Below, piece by piece: positions 46,704 through 55,750 of a DNA stretch of 64,000 nt. The stretch's first letter is position 1. Each line of letters begins with the position of its first letter. The DNA is from Thermosynechococcus sp. HN-54 (GTDB taxonomy: Bacteria > Cyanobacteriota > Cyanobacteriia > Thermosynechococcales > Thermosynechococcaceae): positions 1,984,001-2,048,000 of the forward strand of contig NZ_CP098039.1 in assembly GCF_023650955.1 (NCBI RefSeq), written 5' to 3'. A program made the translations under genes and the position numbers. The notes below the pieces were generated by a model. That model did not search any database, had not been told where the DNA came from, and saw nothing but the letters and a program-made list of their open reading frames with translations.

Positions 46704-47660
46704 ATGGAATATGAGCTAAGTAAAGGAGTTCTTTTTCTCATCTTTAATCGACCTCACACGACCCAGCGAGTGTTTGAGGCTATTCGCCAAGCTCGACCAC
46801 CAAGGCTATATGTAGCCGCTGACGGCCCTAGGGAAAATCAAGAAGGAGAAGCAGAAAAGGTTGCCGAAGTCAGAAGAATCGCAACCCAAGTAGATTGGCC
46901 TTGTGAGGTCAAAACTCTTTTCAGAGAGAAGAATTTAGGATGCAAGGTAGCTGTTAGTAGCGCCATCTCTTGGTTTTTTGAGCATGAGGAGCAGGGGATT
47001 ATCCTAGAAGATGATTGCTTGCCTCATCCTGATTTCTTTAAGTTCTGTGAGGAGTTATTAAACTACTACGCTGATGATAGCCGTGTCTGGGTTATCACAG
47101 GAAACAACTTCCAAGATGGACAAGTTCGAGGAGATAGCTCGTATTATTTTTCTAAGTATAACCACTGTTGGGGGTGGGCTTCATGGCGGCGTGCTTGGGA
47201 AAAGTACGAAGTCGATATATCCTTCTGGCCGGATTGGAAGAGATCAACAGATTGGCGTAAAAAAGTACCTAATTCTGTTGAACGAAAGTACTGGAAGAAA
47301 GTTTTCGATCAGGTTTATCTCGGGAAGATTAACACTTGGGATTATCAATGGACGGCCACTGTCTGGTATTATGGTGGGCTAACAGCGATACCAAATGTCA
47401 ATCTTGTAAGTAATATTGGCTTTGGTGCAGATGCTACCCACACAACGGCAGTAAATGATCTCCATGCTAACTTACCAGTTTTTCCGCTAGGTGAGATTAG
47501 ACATCCAAAAGAGGTTATTGTTGATGTTGATGCTGATCGCTATACCTTTAATGGGTATTGCGGTAGTAAGTACATGCGTTTTCTTAATGCTTTATTTAAG
47601 CTACTTGAGAGGGTTATTAAAAAATTTCAAAATCTGATTAAACGTCTGGGGAAAGTCTAA
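46704..47660 (+). CDS. Family 2-like glycosyltransferase
   Basis: The 318-residue protein has a GT-A-type domain. The nucleotide-binding start is LFLIFNRPHTTQRVFEAIR and the metal motif is GIILEDDCLPHPDFF (EDD). The C-terminal region (HCWGWASWRRAWEKY) is characteristic of a subgroup often annotated as hemolytic-protein HlpA-like or nucleotide-diphospho-sugar transferase. It would transfer a sugar from a nucleotide donor in glycan assembly. The acceptor is unknown. It starts eight bases after the PhyH gene and is part of the same operon. Confidence 0.88.
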   Translation: MEYELSKGVLFLIFNRPHTTQRVFEAIRQARPPRLYVAADGPRENQEGEAEKVAEVRRIATQVDWPCEVKTLFREKNLGCKVAVSSAISWFFEHEEQGIILEDDCLPHPDFFKFCEELLNYYADDSRVWVITGNNFQDGQVRGDSSYYFSKYNHCWGWASWRRAWEKYEVDISFWPDWKRSTDWRKKVPNSVERKYWKKVFDQVYLGKINTWDYQWTATVWYYGGLTAIPNVNLVSNIGFGADATHTTAVNDLHANLPVFPLGEIRHPKEVIVDVDADRYTFNGYCGSKYMRFLNALFKLLERVIKKFQNLIKRLGKV

Positions 47661-47665
47661 GCTTT

Positions 47666-48613
47666 ATGAATCTATCAGTTCCTAAGTCACCTTTAACAAG
47701 TAAATCAAATACAGTAAATCTTAGAAAATTATCTGCCAAGAAAGTCTGCGAGGAATGGAGTAAAGTATTTGGTATTAACGTGTCTGATCAGCTTACTAAA
47801 ATTGAAACAATCTATCATTGGAAATGCCTAGAGACTAATTTTGAATGGTATACTCCTGCTGAAGCTGCTGGTGATGGCCTCCTTTACCAGCAATTACAAA
47901 AATTTCCATGGTACTACATGTCTGATAAATGGGAATTTCATGCTGCTTTAGACTATATTCAACCATCAGAAAAAGTTCTTGAAGTGGGTATTGGTGGAGG
48001 AAGTTTTCTCCAACTAGCAAGACAAAAAGGTATCGATATTGAAGGTATAGAGATTAATCCTGAGGCAATTAAAAATGCTCGAGATTTAGGTTTTTCAATT
48101 TATCCACTTTCAATCGATGATTTCCTAAACCAATATCCACATCAAAAGTACGATGCTATTTGTTCTTTTCAAGTGGTTGAACATATTCCTGAACCTATTT
48201 TATTCTTAAGCAAGCTAATTGATACCCTAAAGCCGGGCGGAAAGCTAATTCTATCTGTACCCAATGCCGAAGTTCTACGTAAGCTTGATCCATACTACGA
48301 AAATCTTCTTGATCAGCCCCCTCATCATATGTCCCACTGGTCTAAAAGAGTCTTTTGCTACTTACCTAAAGCTTTACCGCTGGAAGTTATTGACTTAGTA
48401 GAAGAACCGCTGCAAAGCTATCATGTAGAATGGTTTGTTATTGGCTATTTTAGAGCTTTACTCAAAACTAAACTTAGAGTGCCAAGTCTAGCATGTCGCT
48501 TGATTGCAAACTACGTAACCTTAAGTCCAATTAACCTTCTCCTGAAACTAGGTACGCGAAGACTGCTGCCTGGGCACACTTTGTTAGCCGTACTCACTAA
48601 AAAAGCACCATGA
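47666..48613 (+). CDS. Class I SAM-dependent methyltransferase
   Basis: The 315-residue protein has SAM motif I VLEVGIGGGSFLQLAR, the acidic residue of motif II GIEINPEAI, and motifs AICSFQVVEHIPEP and LKPGGKLILSVPNAE. It likely O- or N-methylates a sugar of the surface glycan or a lipid-linked intermediate. The stop overlaps the next gene's ATG (ATGA), indicating coupled translation. Confidence 0.92.
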   Translation: MNLSVPKSPLTSKSNTVNLRKLSAKKVCEEWSKVFGINVSDQLTKIETIYHWKCLETNFEWYTPAEAAGDGLLYQQLQKFPWYYMSDKWEFHAALDYIQPSEKVLEVGIGGGSFLQLARQKGIDIEGIEINPEAIKNARDLGFSIYPLSIDDFLNQYPHQKYDAICSFQVVEHIPEPILFLSKLIDTLKPGGKLILSVPNAEVLRKLDPYYENLLDQPPHHMSHWSKRVFCYLPKALPLEVIDLVEEPLQSYHVEWFVIGYFRALLKTKLRVPSLACRLIANYVTLSPINLLLKLGTRRLLPGHTLLAVLTKKAP

Positions 48614-49878
48614 AAGCTGCCCACCTAAATACCTATGCAGACCACGGAGGAGCAGCAAAAGCGGCTTTAAGGATTTGTCAGTCTCTCCGAGATATGGGCT
48701 GTGATGCATCTATAGTTGCTATTTGCTCTCGACTGAATGAGAGTTACATTCTATCCCAAAAGAGTATATTTACTTCAATCAAGTACACTCTATTCAACAA
48801 GTTATCTAAAGTCTTCATTAAACTATCTAACTTTAGAACTGAGAATAAAATCCTTCACAGCCCCAACCTATTTTCTTACTACTCAGCGACATTTTTGGAG
48901 TTATTGCTACCTGATCTTATCCATCTCCACTGGATTGCAGCGAACCTATTGAGTATTGAGGAAGTTTCTAAGTTAAGGCAGCCAATCGTTTGGACACTGC
49001 ATGATATGTGGGCATTCTGTGGTGCCGAACACTACACGGAAGATTTGCGCTGGAAAGATGGCTACTATGCCCATAATCGACCTGCCTATGAAAAGGGATT
49101 TGATTTCAATCGCTGGACTTGGGAGCGTAAGCGAAAACATTGGCAAAAGCCTATACATATTGTTGCACCGAGTCGCTGGCTTGGCGAATGTGTCGAGCAA
49201 AGTGCTCTGATGAGGAGCTGGCCTGTCAGCGTCATTCCCAACCCAATTAACATTGAACAATGGCATCCCTATGATAAAGATCAGGTGCGTCAAGAGTTAG
49301 GCTTGCCTTTAGATACATCTGTCGTTCTTTTTGGAGCGATGGGAGGTGGTAAAGACCCGCGTAAAGGATTTGATTTACTAAAGGAAGCGTTAGGCTACTT
49401 GAAAGGGAAAGGCCAACCCTTGCAACTCGTTGTTTTTGGGAAAGCTCAGCCTCGCAAGAAACAACATTTAGTATTTCCAGTGAAATACACAGGGCACATT
49501 ACCGATGAAAATTATCTTTGCAAGTTTTATAGCGCAGCCGATGTTATGATTGTCCCCTCACGGCAAGATAATTTGCCCAACACGGCCATTGAAGCAATTG
49601 CTTGCGGCACACCTGTTGTGGCATTTAACGTTGGTGGTCTGCCAGATATTGTGACTCACAAACATAGCGGCTATCTTGCTCAGCCATTTGATCCGCAAGA
49701 TTTGGCCCATGGAATTCAGTGGGTTTTAGAGGATCCACAGCGTCATGCTGAATTATGTGTTCAAGCCCGTGTGGACGCAGTGGGGAAATTTGCCTATCCT
49801 GTGGTGGCTAAACAATACCTTGCGGTTTATGAGGAAGTTCTGGAGCAGCATCGTCAACAACAGTCGCCCGTACGGTAG
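48610..49878 (+). CDS. Family 4 glycosyltransferase (GT-B)
   Basis: The 422-residue protein has the GT4 domain pattern. The N-terminal half has HLNTYADHGGAAKAALRI and LHWIAANLLS, and the C-terminal donor-binding half has NLPNTAIEAIACGTPVVAFNVGGLPDIV with the catalytic Glu in the EAIACGTPV segment. It would add a sugar from a UDP or GDP donor. The ATG overlaps the methyltransferase stop. The last 71 bases overlap the convergent histone-deacetylase-like gene. The 3' half looks GC-richer than the 5' half. Confidence 0.93.
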   Translation: MKAAHLNTYADHGGAAKAALRICQSLRDMGCDASIVAICSRLNESYILSQKSIFTSIKYTLFNKLSKVFIKLSNFRTENKILHSPNLFSYYSATFLELLLPDLIHLHWIAANLLSIEEVSKLRQPIVWTLHDMWAFCGAEHYTEDLRWKDGYYAHNRPAYEKGFDFNRWTWERKRKHWQKPIHIVAPSRWLGECVEQSALMRSWPVSVIPNPINIEQWHPYDKDQVRQELGLPLDTSVVLFGAMGGGKDPRKGFDLLKEALGYLKGKGQPLQLVVFGKAQPRKKQHLVFPVKYTGHITDENYLCKFYSAADVMIVPSRQDNLPNTAIEAIACGTPVVAFNVGGLPDIVTHKHSGYLAQPFDPQDLAHGIQWVLEDPQRHAELCVQARVDAVGKFAYPVVAKQYLAVYEEVLEQHRQQQSPVR

Positions 49879-50767
49879 CAACCACTGATCGCCCCAAGGC
49901 ATCAAGGTTATATCCCCCCTCCAAACCCACAACAATACGGGGAGTGATCTGCAAGCACTGGTGCATCATCCAGCCATAATCAGCCTCTTCTAGCTCAATG
50001 CTGGAAAGGGGATCCTGGCGGTGGGCATCGTAGCCAGCACTAATGATGAGCAAATCTGGTTTAAACTGCTGCAAGAAGGGAATAACGTGATCTTGGAAAG
50101 CCGCTCGGTAAGTTGCTCCAGTTGAGCCGCTGGGCATAGGCAGATTGAGGACGTTGTTATAGTACCCGCGATCGCCCCCATCGCCCGTATAGGGATAGGC
50201 AGGACACTCATGGAGCGAACAATAGGCAATCTGAGGATGCGCTTGAACCAGTGCTTGGGTACCATTGCCGTGGTGGACATCCCAATCGAGAATGGCGACT
50301 CGTGTGATCCGTGGCAGACTGAGGGCATAATGGCCCGCGATCGCCCCATTGGCCAAGAGACAAAAGCCCATTCCCCGTTCCCGTAACGCATGGTGGCCGG
50401 GGGGGCGCGATAAAATAAAAATGGGTTGCTGCCGTTGCACTGCCAAATCCACACCATCGAGCCAAGCCTGTACGGCTAATCGTGCCACGCGATCGCTCAC
50501 CTCATTGAGGTAGGTATCGGGATCCAACCAGCCGCCCCCCTCTGCCGCAATCCGCGTTAATTGCTCTAAATACACTCGACTATGTACCTTTTCCAACCAC
50601 GGAGTTAATCCTTCTCCAACAGGGGTGGGTTCACGCCATTCTGCCGCTGGAAATGCTGCCTGTAAGTGCTGATGGATGGCGACTAACCGTTCGGGTCGCT
50701 CAAAGTGAAACTGGCAGCAGCGGTGTTCGAGGAAGCGATCGCTATAGATAAAGACAGGGGAAAACAT
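49808..50767 (-). CDS. Histone deacetylase family protein (acetoin utilisation/acetylpolyamine deacetylase type)
   Basis: The 319-residue zinc hydrolase has the catalytic pattern of the arginase-deacetylase fold: RPPGHHALRERGMGFC, then the metal-binding Asp and His in ILDWDVHHGNGTQ, and the Asp in ISAGYDAHRQDPLS. Bacterial members deacetylate acetylpolyamines or acetylated proteins. The start at 50767 (MFSPVFIYSD) matches the family better than the nine-codon upstream extension. The GC-rich, HIP1-containing gene lies against the direction of the glycan genes and splits the pse locus. It overlaps the GT4 gene by 71 bases. Confidence 0.94.
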   Translation of the reverse strand: MFSPVFIYSDRFLEHRCCQFHFERPERLVAIHQHLQAAFPAAEWREPTPVGEGLTPWLEKVHSRVYLEQLTRIAAEGGGWLDPDTYLNEVSDRVARLAVQAWLDGVDLAVQRQQPIFILSRPPGHHALRERGMGFCLLANGAIAGHYALSLPRITRVAILDWDVHHGNGTQALVQAHPQIAYCSLHECPAYPYTGDGGDRGYYNNVLNLPMPSGSTGATYRAAFQDHVIPFLQQFKPDLLIISAGYDAHRQDPLSSIELEEADYGWMMHQCLQITPRIVVGLEGGYNLDALGRSVVATVRATVVDDAAPELPHKPQGIV

Positions 50768-50880
50768 AGGCACTCGGTCAGGCATTGCGTCCACGCATAA
50801 AAATTGGTATCGTAGAGCGCAGGATCACTCATAAAGAGAACCAGTAAACTACTGATGAACTATACTGCAACCCTAGCATA

Positions 50881-51588
50881 ATGAAAATCGCGATTATTCC
50901 AGCGCGAGGGGGTAGCAAACGAATTCCCCGCAAAAACATCCGCAACTTCTGTGGAAAGCCGATGATTGCTTACGCGATCGCGATCGCTCAAGACTCTGGT
51001 TTATTTGATCGCATCATTGTTTCTACTGAAGACCCAGAGATTGCTACCATTGCTTCTCAATGGGGTGCAGAAGTTCCCTTTGTGCGGCCAGCTTCCCTAG
51101 CTGACGACTATACGGGCACCACACAAGTCATTGCCCATGGTATTCAAGTATTGAAAGAGCAGGGCTGTCATCCTGAGCTAGTGTGCTGCATTTACCCTGC
51201 TGTTCCGCTGCTACAGGCTGATGATCTCAAAGCTGCCTTGAACATGCTGCTTAGTTCTAATGCTCCTTATGTTTTTCCCGTGACGAGCTTTCCTTCTTCC
51301 ATACAACGAGCTTTACGACGACATCCATCTGGTCAGATGGAGCCTTTTTATCCAGAGTATGAGCAAGAACGTACTCAGGATTTAGAACCTGCTTACTATG
51401 ACGCAGGTCAATTTTATTGGGGCAAAACTGAAGCGTGGCTTGCAGACATTAGTATTCATCAGCACGGTATTGGTCTTGTCATTCCCCAGTTGCGGGTTGT
51501 AGATGTTGACACTTTGGAGGATTGGCAGCGTGCCGAAGTCCTGTATAAAGTACTGTACTCTACTCAAGTGGTGCAGGATTCATGCTAA
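50881..51588 (+). CDS. pseF: Pseudaminic acid cytidylyltransferase
   Basis: PseF activates pseudaminic acid with CTP to give CMP-pseudaminic acid, the donor for glycosyltransfer. The 235-residue protein has the CMP-sialic-acid-synthetase-like start IIPARGGSKRIPRKNIR, then DAGQFYWGK and VVDVDTLEDWQ near the C-terminus, which fit the PseF/NeuA family. Adjacent PseG and PseI genes make PseF the likely specificity. A HIP1-like run is present early in the gene. The ATG lies close to a weak ribosome site. Confidence 0.93.
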   Translation: MKIAIIPARGGSKRIPRKNIRNFCGKPMIAYAIAIAQDSGLFDRIIVSTEDPEIATIASQWGAEVPFVRPASLADDYTGTTQVIAHGIQVLKEQGCHPELVCCIYPAVPLLQADDLKAALNMLLSSNAPYVFPVTSFPSSIQRALRRHPSGQMEPFYPEYEQERTQDLEPAYYDAGQFYWGKTEAWLADISIHQHGIGLVIPQLRVVDVDTLEDWQRAEVLYKVLYSTQVVQDSC

Positions 51589-51659
51589 TCATTTTGTACT
51601 GGGGCTCTTCTTAATCTAGGCTATTTGAAAAATAGAACTAATACTATTGTTGGGGAAAG

Positions 51660-52763
51660 ATGAGTATTTGCATGCAAAGAGTAGGTAATATTGCGATCAG
51701 GGTAGAGGCTAACTCAGAGATCGGCCTAGGACACTTACGACGTTGTTTAACCTTAGCAAAACAGTTATTTGAGGATGGCTTTTGTATCTACATTATTTCT
51801 CTTTCATCAATTAGCCACGATCTTTTACAGGGTTTTCATCATATTTGTATAAGAAATATGTATGAGAGTCTAGCCAAAAGTAATATCTTTCCTAATAATT
51901 TTAATAAGGAGTTACTTGATGCTGAATGTACACTAACAGCAATTAAAAACTTGTCAATTGATTGGGTAGTACTAGATAGTTATAATTTGGGGATTTCGTG
52001 GGAACAACGAGTTGCCGAATCTGGATATAAAATACTTGTGATTGATGATTTTCGTAATAGAGCACACTATGCAGACATAGTATTGAGTGATATTGATATT
52101 CCCTTTAATAAAAATCTGCTAAAAAAATCAACTAATTGTCATCAATTAGTAGGCTTAAAATACGCACTGATCGATTCATACTTTATTACTGCAAAAAATG
52201 GCCATAAGGACTGTACTCTACAGGATAACAGAAAGAAAATTCTGATTTCTTATGGTGGAAGTGATCCTACAGGAGAAACTATTAAAGTACTAGAATCAAT
52301 AAGGCTTTTGATGGAAAATCACCCTAGACTTAAACAAGAAGTTAGTGTTGATGTAGTAGTTGGCTGCTTCAATTCAAATTTTAAAATAATCAAAGAAATT
52401 AGTAAGAACTTAGATGAAGTAAAAATTCATTATGCTCCCGATAGCTTAGCAAATCTACTTAAGAATGCTGACATTTTTTTAACTTCGGGAGGTAACTCTA
52501 TGATAGAAGGTTTGTTTATGCAAAAAACTTGTTTAATTACAACAACAAGCAAAAATCAAATCCTCTCTGTTATGTGCTTACTTAAAAAAAATTCTATCTA
52601 CTACTTAGGTCATTACAATGAGGTAAAGTCTCATACTATATGTGACTTTTTGTTAAAATCTATAAAAGATGATTCGAGTTCTAAGATCAACCACAATCTG
52701 GTATGTGATCATCTAGGGGCTAGCCGAGTAAGTCGCATGCTAAAGTTAATCATGAGCAAGTAA
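51660..52763 (+). CDS. pseG: UDP-2,4-diacetamido-2,4,6-trideoxy-beta-L-altropyranose hydrolase
   Basis: PseG removes UDP from the 2,4-diacetamido sugar (inverting hydrolase). The 367-residue protein has the GT-B-like start EIGLGHLRRCLTLAKQL, the usual G-x-G-H-x-x-R segment, then SYGGSDPTGE and DIFLTSGGNSMIEG, matching PseG. It is longer than the Campylobacter form. I see no fused GNAT (PseH) domain. Gene order pseF-pseG-pseI is kept here with short gaps. The gene is AT-rich. Confidence 0.92.
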   Translation: MSICMQRVGNIAIRVEANSEIGLGHLRRCLTLAKQLFEDGFCIYIISLSSISHDLLQGFHHICIRNMYESLAKSNIFPNNFNKELLDAECTLTAIKNLSIDWVVLDSYNLGISWEQRVAESGYKILVIDDFRNRAHYADIVLSDIDIPFNKNLLKKSTNCHQLVGLKYALIDSYFITAKNGHKDCTLQDNRKKILISYGGSDPTGETIKVLESIRLLMENHPRLKQEVSVDVVVGCFNSNFKIIKEISKNLDEVKIHYAPDSLANLLKNADIFLTSGGNSMIEGLFMQKTCLITTTSKNQILSVMCLLKKNSIYYLGHYNEVKSHTICDFLLKSIKDDSSSKINHNLVCDHLGASRVSRMLKLIMSK

Positions 52764-52788
52764 ATCCGTAAAAATTTGAAGTAATAGT

Positions 52789-53844
52789 ATGAATACATCT
52801 ATTTCAATCGGTTCTAAAATCATTGGACAAAGTTATCGTCCCTTAATTATTGCCGAAATGTCTGGTAATCATCATGGTAATATAGATAGAGCATTTGCTA
52901 TTATCGATGCTGCGGCTAAAAGTGGTGCAGATGCTATAAAGTTACAAACTTTCACACCTGACACTTTAACTATAGATAGTAAACGTCGTGAGTTTCTTAT
53001 AGATGATCCTGAGAGTCCATGGTTTGGTCAGTATCTCTGGGATTTATACTCTGAAGCTTACATGCCTTGGGAATGGCAGGAAGAGTTATTTAAATTTGCC
53101 CGCAATAAAGGTCTCGCTTGTATTAGTACTGCATTCGATATTTCTTCATTAGAATTTCTCCTATCTATTGGAGTTGATGCGATAAAAATAGCATCATTTG
53201 AGCTTATTCACATCCCTCTACTCTCAGAAGCATCTTATTGCGGTAAGCCATTGCTCCTTTCTGTTGGTATGGCAACATTAGATGAAATACAAAAAGCTGT
53301 AGAGACAATCAGAAAAAGAGGCTGTGAAAACTTTATTCTACTAAAATGCACTAGCGCCTATCCTTCAACTGAAAAAGATGCTAACATCCTAACAATACCA
53401 GACTTAAGAAGTCGCTATAACTGTTATGTAGGATTATCTGACCACACTTTGAGTCCTTATGCTGCATTTGCTGCTGTTGCCCATGGGGCAGTGATCGTTG
53501 AAAAGCACTTTACTTTATCCCGCTCTGAAAGAGGAGTGGACTCAAGTTTTTCAATTGAGCCCACCGAACTACACCAGCTTCGACTAGGTACAGAGATGGT
53601 TTGGAAAAGTTTAGGGAAAGTCTGTTATGAGCCGTTATCATCAGAAAAAGCTTCATTGAAGGAGCGTCCCTCGATCTATGTTGTAAAATCTATTAAAAGC
53701 GGAGAAACATTTACGAATGAGAATATCCGTATTATACGACCTTCAGGAGGATTACTACCTGAGTTCTATGACCAAGTACTCGGAAGAAAGTCTAGGGTTA
53801 CGCTGGAAGCAGGAACTCCTCTATCTTGGGATAAAATTGATTAA
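52789..53844 (+). CDS. pseI: Pseudaminic acid synthase
   Basis: PseI condenses the 6-deoxy-AltdiNAc sugar with phosphoenolpyruvate to form pseudaminic acid. The 351-residue NeuB-family protein has IIAEMSGNHHGNIDRA, DAIKLQTFTPDTLT, then GVDAIKIASFEL and a C-terminal SAF (antifreeze-like) domain around RPSIYVVKSIKSGE. NeuB relatives make sialic or legionaminic acid, but the pseB/C/F/G neighbours favour PseI. A methyltransferase follows 63 bases later. Confidence 0.94.
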   Translation: MNTSISIGSKIIGQSYRPLIIAEMSGNHHGNIDRAFAIIDAAAKSGADAIKLQTFTPDTLTIDSKRREFLIDDPESPWFGQYLWDLYSEAYMPWEWQEELFKFARNKGLACISTAFDISSLEFLLSIGVDAIKIASFELIHIPLLSEASYCGKPLLLSVGMATLDEIQKAVETIRKRGCENFILLKCTSAYPSTEKDANILTIPDLRSRYNCYVGLSDHTLSPYAAFAAVAHGAVIVEKHFTLSRSERGVDSSFSIEPTELHQLRLGTEMVWKSLGKVCYEPLSSEKASLKERPSIYVVKSIKSGETFTNENIRIIRPSGGLLPEFYDQVLGRKSRVTLEAGTPLSWDKID

Positions 53845-53907
53845 CTTCAGCCAACTGTTTAAATCTAAGAGCATATAAGTCAAAATAATTTTCAGGAGAA
53901 AATATCA

Positions 53908-54588
53908 ATGAATGAATATCTTCAAACAAATGCTCATTATTGGTCAGGAACTTACAACGCTCCAAACGTAGAGAGCTTTATTTTTAGGTTTTATGGCAGA
54001 ATTCTAAAGTTTGACTACGGTATTGATGGCCAAGGACATGAACGTTTACTAGACTTTGGTTGTGGACAAGGTGCTGCCTTGGCCTTTTTTGATAATTTAG
54101 GATTTGATTGTTTCGGAGTTGATATTGCCGCTAATGATATTGCCGTTGCTCGTAGCAGAATGCCACACATTGCTTCACAGTTTGCTGTCATTGAACCTAA
54201 ACCTAATCCAGAGCAGATATTCTTTGGAGGTGACTTTGATATAGTTATATCTATTCAAACTTTAGACTTTTTGTCGAATACAGATTTTGACTTAGCAATT
54301 AGGTGCCTCTATAACAACATGAAAGTTGGTTCCAAAATTTATGCTTCTATGAATGGATGGACGCACTACTATAGAAATCATGGGACTTATGTTGGGGACG
54401 GTTTGTGGCATGTCCAATTTAAGACTGACCGTTTAGACTATGATCTTTACCTTAACTTTGTGAGAGACAAGGAAGAAATGGTGAAGAAATTTTCCTTGTT
54501 TAAGCCTATTTATCTAGATTACTATGACTACTCTTTTCGTGAAGAAGGGAGCGAGTTGAGATATACTTTCTTTGGTGTTAAGGAGTGA
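53908..54588 (+). CDS. Class I SAM-dependent methyltransferase (small)
   Basis: The 226-residue protein has SAM motif I LLDFGCGQGAALAFFDN with GVDIA for motif II and a core DIVISIQTLDFLSN. It would methylate a sugar or amine. Its position between pseI and an amidinotransferase suggests it decorates pseudaminic acid or a linked sugar. The ATG is preceded by AGGAGAA with good spacing. Its stop lies seven bases ahead of the next start, with AAGGAG for the next gene inside its end. Confidence 0.88.
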   Translation: MNEYLQTNAHYWSGTYNAPNVESFIFRFYGRILKFDYGIDGQGHERLLDFGCGQGAALAFFDNLGFDCFGVDIAANDIAVARSRMPHIASQFAVIEPKPNPEQIFFGGDFDIVISIQTLDFLSNTDFDLAIRCLYNNMKVGSKIYASMNGWTHYYRNHGTYVGDGLWHVQFKTDRLDYDLYLNFVRDKEEMVKKFSLFKPIYLDYYDYSFREEGSELRYTFFGVKE

Positions 54589-54595
54589 ATTAGTA

Positions 54596-55750
54596 ATGAA
54601 AATAAAATCTAACAATGAATGGGATAAACTTAAGACAGTCATCGTTGGTACAGTAGAAAATTTCTCTCCAGGATTAGAAGTTATAGATAGTTCAAGATCA
54701 TTTGAGATTTTGACAAAGGCTGAAACTATCGCTCGTAAAGCCTACCCCCAATGGTATTTAGATGAAGTAGCTGAAGATTTAGAGGTACTGTGTAGCATTC
54801 TACGAAAAGCTGGCGTTAACGTCTTACGTCCTTCATGGCATGAGGAATACTACACCTTTAGTACCCCGAATTGGTCAGCATCTGGTTTTGATATATATAA
54901 TGTTAGAGACATTCACATTGTTTTTGGAAATACTTTAGTTGTCAGTGCTCCATCATCTAGATTTAGATTATTTGAGTTTTACGCCTTTCAAGACTTGCTC
55001 TACAAGCATTGTTTTGATGAAGGATTTAGATGGATATTTGCACCACCGCCAAAGTTAAAAGGGGAATATCGTCAGCTATTACAGCGTCCTTTAACTGATC
55101 TAGAAAATGTGGAAGATAAAGTACACCAACAGCTAAGTGGTGGAGTCAATGAAATATTTCACTTCTTGGTTGAGGACGAAATTATTTTTGATGCTGCCAA
55201 CATAATTAGGCTCGGAAAAGATATTTTATATTTAGTTTCCTCGACTGGAAATCATAAAGGAGCTAAATGGCTTGCTGATGTGTTAGGTAGTGACTATAAA
55301 GTTCATTTGACGCATACCTATCGATCCTCTCACTTAGATTCAACTATATTACCTCTTTCTGAAGGGGTGGTTCTATTAAATGGTTTCAGAGTAAAAGAAT
55401 CTACATGTCCTGAAGTATTCAGTAAGTGGGATAAAATATACTTTACGGAGGTTGTACCTGTGCCTGAAACTGAGGTCTCCTTTCATAGAGAGGTACGCCT
55501 TCCTGTATATGAAGAATTATTATCCATGGGTGTTATTTCTCATTTAAATACCATGAGTTCTCCTTGGGCAGGATTGAATGTATTTTCCATTTCTCCTGAT
55601 ACAGTCTTGGTTCATGACCAGCAACTCCCTCTAATCAAAGCCCTCGAAGCCAAAAGGTTTACTGTTGTTCCTGTCAGAATGCGTCATTGTTACACAATGC
55701 TAGGTGGTTTGCATTGCACTACTCTAGACCTTGAAAGAGATCACAGGTAG
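54596..55750 (+). CDS. Glycine amidinotransferase-like (GATM) enzyme
   Basis: The 384-residue protein matches the L-arginine:glycine/inosamine-phosphate amidinotransferase family. The catalytic triad can be placed as Asp199 (IIFDAANI), His246 (SSHLDST) and Cys374 (GGLHCTTLD). This is the usual Asp-His-Cys geometry of the beta-propeller amidinotransferase fold, and the length is close to family normal. The enzyme would move an amidino group from arginine to an amine. Sitting at the end of the pse operon, the acceptor may be an amino sugar, which is an inference. I chose ATG 54596 (MKIKSNN) with AAGGAG upstream over the earlier frame at 54572. Confidence 0.85.
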   Translation: MKIKSNNEWDKLKTVIVGTVENFSPGLEVIDSSRSFEILTKAETIARKAYPQWYLDEVAEDLEVLCSILRKAGVNVLRPSWHEEYYTFSTPNWSASGFDIYNVRDIHIVFGNTLVVSAPSSRFRLFEFYAFQDLLYKHCFDEGFRWIFAPPPKLKGEYRQLLQRPLTDLENVEDKVHQQLSGGVNEIFHFLVEDEIIFDAANIIRLGKDILYLVSSTGNHKGAKWLADVLGSDYKVHLTHTYRSSHLDSTILPLSEGVVLLNGFRVKESTCPEVFSKWDKIYFTEVVPVPETEVSFHREVRLPVYEELLSMGVISHLNTMSSPWAGLNVFSISPDTVLVHDQQLPLIKALEAKRFTVVPVRMRHCYTMLGGLHCTTLDLERDHR

